Positions 30,552 through 32,418 of a stretch of DNA of 32,418 nt are shown one piece after another (position 1 is the first letter of the stretch; the number at the start of each line of letters is the position of its first letter). Below the pieces are notes generated by a model. That model was not told where the DNA came from. It saw nothing but the letters and a program-made list of their open reading frames with translations, and made no database searches. Position numbers and translations under genes: made by a program. This DNA is from Pseudomonadota bacterium (GTDB taxonomy: Bacteria > Pseudomonadota > Gammaproteobacteria > Burkholderiales > Thiobacillaceae): NCBI GenBank assembly GCA_030691265.1, contig JAUYET010000116.1, forward strand, positions 1 through 32,418. The letters run 5' to 3'.

Positions 30552-32418
30552 ATGAAAACCGGGCTTACCAATCTGTCCATCAAATGGCGTCTGATCGCGA
30601 TTTTCTTCCTGCTCTTTCTGGTCATCGCCATCGTCGGCGGTGTCGGCATCAGCGGCATGAAAGACACCAGCAAAAGCCTGGCAACAGTGGTCAACGACCG
30701 CGTCCTCCCGTTCGCGCATCTCAAGCACGTAGCCGACGCCTATGCCGTCTCCATCATCGACGCCGCCAACAAGGCCAATGCCGGCATGTTCAGCGCCGAG
30801 GAAGCCGGCAAGTCGATCCAGACTGCGCGCCAGGTCATCAAGGATAGTTGGGCGTTGTATGCCGCCGGCATCACCCATCCCGACGACCGGGCGCTGGCCG
30901 AGCAGGCCGTGCCGATGTTCGCCAATGCCGATGTGGAAACCGACCGGGTGCTCGCCGTCTTGCAGGGAAAAAGCGGCAATATCGCCGGCCAGTTGTCCGA
31001 GCGCATCGGCCCGCTGTACGCCGCCATCGACCCGATCAGCGGCCATCTTTCCACGCTGATCACCACCCAACTCTCTTTCGCGCGCGCCGAATACAACATC
31101 GCGGCGGCGGATTACGACAAGCATTACCAGATAGCCTGCGGGATCGGCGGCGTCGGCATGGCGCTGGCCATCGTCTTCGCCTGGCTGTTGCTGCGCTCCA
31201 TCGTGCGCCCGCTCAATATCCTGTCCGATGAAATCGACGCCATCACGGCTGGCAGCACCGATGTCGAGGTCATCGTCGATCGCCGCGATGAAATTGGCCA
31301 GGTCGCGGCGAGCTTCAAGCGGCTGCGCGACAAATTGCTGCGGGACCTGGCGCACATCGGTGAACAGGCGCGAGAAAATCTGCGCATCAAGATCGCCCTC
31401 GACAACGTCGATGCCAACGTGATGATGGCCGACAACGAGCGCCATATCGTTTACGTGAACAAGGCGGCGCAAGCCATGTTCAAGAAAGCGGAGGCCGACA
31501 TCCGCACAGAATTGCCGCACTTCAGCGCCGACAAACTCCTCGGCGCCAACATCGACACTTACCACAAGAACCCGGCGCATCAGGCCGGCATGCTGGCCAA
31601 TCTCAGCGGCGCTTACAAGAGCGCGCTGATGATCGGCGTCCGCAGCATGACGGTCACCGCCAGCCCGGTGATCGATGCCGACGGCGAGCGCCTCGGCTCC
31701 GTCATGCAATGGAGCGACCGCACGGCGGAAGTGGCGACGGAACAGGAAATATCCCGTCTCGTCGCCACCGCCGCCGACGGCGACTTCTCGCACCGGCTCA
31801 AACTGTCCGGCAAGGAAGGTTTCTTCCTGCAACTGGCGACCGGCATCAACCAACTGGTGGAAACCTCCGAGCACGCCATGAACGACGTCGCCCGGGTGCT
31901 GAAAGCCCTCTCGCAAGGCGATCTCACCCGCCACATCGACGGCGACTACGAAGGCCTGTTCGGCCAACTCCAGAACGACACCAATGCCACTTCCGAGCAA
32001 CTCTCGGAAATCGTCACCCAGATCCGCGAAGCCACCGATGCCATCCACTCGGCCTCACGCGAAATCGCCTCCGGCAACGCCAATCTCTCCAGCCGCACCG
32101 AAAAACAGGCCGCCAGCCTGGAAGAAACCGCCAGTACGATGGACGAGTTCACCAGTACGGTGAAACAGAATGCGGACAACGCCCGCCAGGCCAACCAGCT
32201 TGCCAAAGGCGCCTCTGAAATCGCCATCAAAGGCGGTGCAGTGGTCAGCCAGGTAGTGCATACGATGGGCGCGATTACCGAGTCTTCGCGCAAGATCGCC
32301 GACATCATCAGCGTCATCGACGGCATCGCTTTCCAGACCAATATCCTGGCCCTGAATGCCGCCGTGGAAGCCGCACGCGCCGGCGAACAGGGCCGCGGCT
32401 TCGCCGTGGTGGCCAGCG
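30552..32418 (+). CDS. methyl-accepting chemotaxis protein with HAMP and PAS-like domains, 3' end cut off
   Basis: The frame runs open from ATG 30552 (GAGGAG 10 bases upstream) to the window end, 622 codons. Layout: first membrane helix about 12-36 ([17 protein letters not shown]), a periplasmic four-helix-type sensor to about 190, second membrane helix about 194-215, HAMP to about 268, a PAS-like domain about 286-390 ([19 protein letters not shown] ... VMQWSDRT), a second HAMP-like segment, then the methylation helices and signalling tip with [18 protein letters not shown] near 597. The PAS-like domain between two HAMP segments suggests an additional cytoplasmic (redox or ligand) input. The C-terminal methylation helix is missing from the window. 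Confidence 0.93.
   Translation, partial: MKTGLTNLSIKWRLIAIFFLLFLVIAIVGGVGISGMKDTSKSLATVVNDRVLPFAHLKHVADAYAVSIIDAANKANAGMFSAEEAGKSIQTARQVIKDSWALYAAGITHPDDRALAEQAVPMFANADVETDRVLAVLQGKSGNIAGQLSERIGPLYAAIDPISGHLSTLITTQLSFARAEYNIAAADYDKHYQIACGIGGVGMALAIVFAWLLLRSIVRPLNILSDEIDAITAGSTDVEVIVDRRDEIGQVAASFKRLRDKLLRDLAHIGEQARENLRIKIALDNVDANVMMADNERHIVYVNKAAQAMFKKAEADIRTELPHFSADKLLGANIDTYHKNPAHQAGMLANLSGAYKSALMIGVRSMTVTASPVIDADGERLGSVMQWSDRTAEVATEQEISRLVATAADGDFSHRLKLSGKEGFFLQLATGINQLVETSEHAMNDVARVLKALSQGDLTRHIDGDYEGLFGQLQNDTNATSEQLSEIVTQIREATDAIHSASREIASGNANLSSRTEKQAASLEETASTMDEFTSTVKQNADNARQANQLAKGASEIAIKGGAVVSQVVHTMGAITESSRKIADIISVIDGIAFQTNILALNAAVEAARAGEQGRGFAVVAS

Noticed and set aside
30405-32048. 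A 547-codon open frame antisense to cheW and the last MCP
   Set aside because: It crosses two well-supported genes, lacks motifs and a ribosome binding site, and reflects third-position GC bias.

Overview
The window reads as ordinary chromosome of a GC-rich betaproteobacterium. Three things support this: the dapF-DUF484-xerC cluster sits behind two tandem lipid A-type acyltransferases that diverge from metK, AhcY carries the long bacterial insert, and SahR is paired with AhcY. The exact genus cannot be fixed by eye. Coding density is high, with about 36 protein genes and one tRNA-Phe.

Layout. 1-383: C-terminal end of a nitronate monooxygenase-type flavoprotein. 514-3005: SAM-cycle control, with a SahR regulator (ArsR-type HTH plus methyltransferase fold) behind a perfect operator palindrome, then ahcY. 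3081-8354 (minus): seven mostly overlapping genes, two LpxL-type acyltransferases, a GNAT enzyme, a small membrane protein, dapF, DUF484 and xerC. 8456-9721: metK behind a leader that can fold its own ribosome binding site into a hairpin. 9792-10866: two tandem Uma2-type nucleases. 10967-14471 (minus): a visibly less GC-rich cassette of a C5-cytosine methyltransferase, a MutL/MORC-like GHKL ATPase fused to a PD-(D/E)xK-like nuclease, and a Vsr-like endonuclease, probably a restriction or phage-defence system. 14723-18741 (minus): metY and an AddB-like nuclease carrying an in-frame REP pair. 18897-20892: a 2-kb element at the 3' end of tRNA-Phe, bounded by 30-bp direct repeats and holding one gene, an AbiEi-like/Fic fusion. 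21148-25698: housekeeping genes (DUF971, fructosamine kinase, rpmE, GT39-like membrane protein, mobA, yidD, grxD). 25843-32418: a chemotaxis operon (MCP, cheY, cheA, cheW, MCP), cut by the window end.

How parts connect. SahR, AhcY, MetK and MetY all act on the methionine/SAM/SAH cycle. Two routes of control are visible: a DNA operator at sahR and a candidate RNA hairpin at metK. The two accessory loci (methylase-ATPase-Vsr and the tRNA-Phe Fic element) lie about 5 kb apart, separated by metY and the AddB-like gene.

Five inverted pairs of short palindromes, each starting with the tetranucleotide GTAG, are scattered through the window. They have the form of RAYT-type REP/BIME elements. One supplies the sahR stop codon and another lies inside a coding region. 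The most interesting items are the methylase/GHKL-nuclease/Vsr operon, the minimal tRNA-Phe Fic island and the metK leader.
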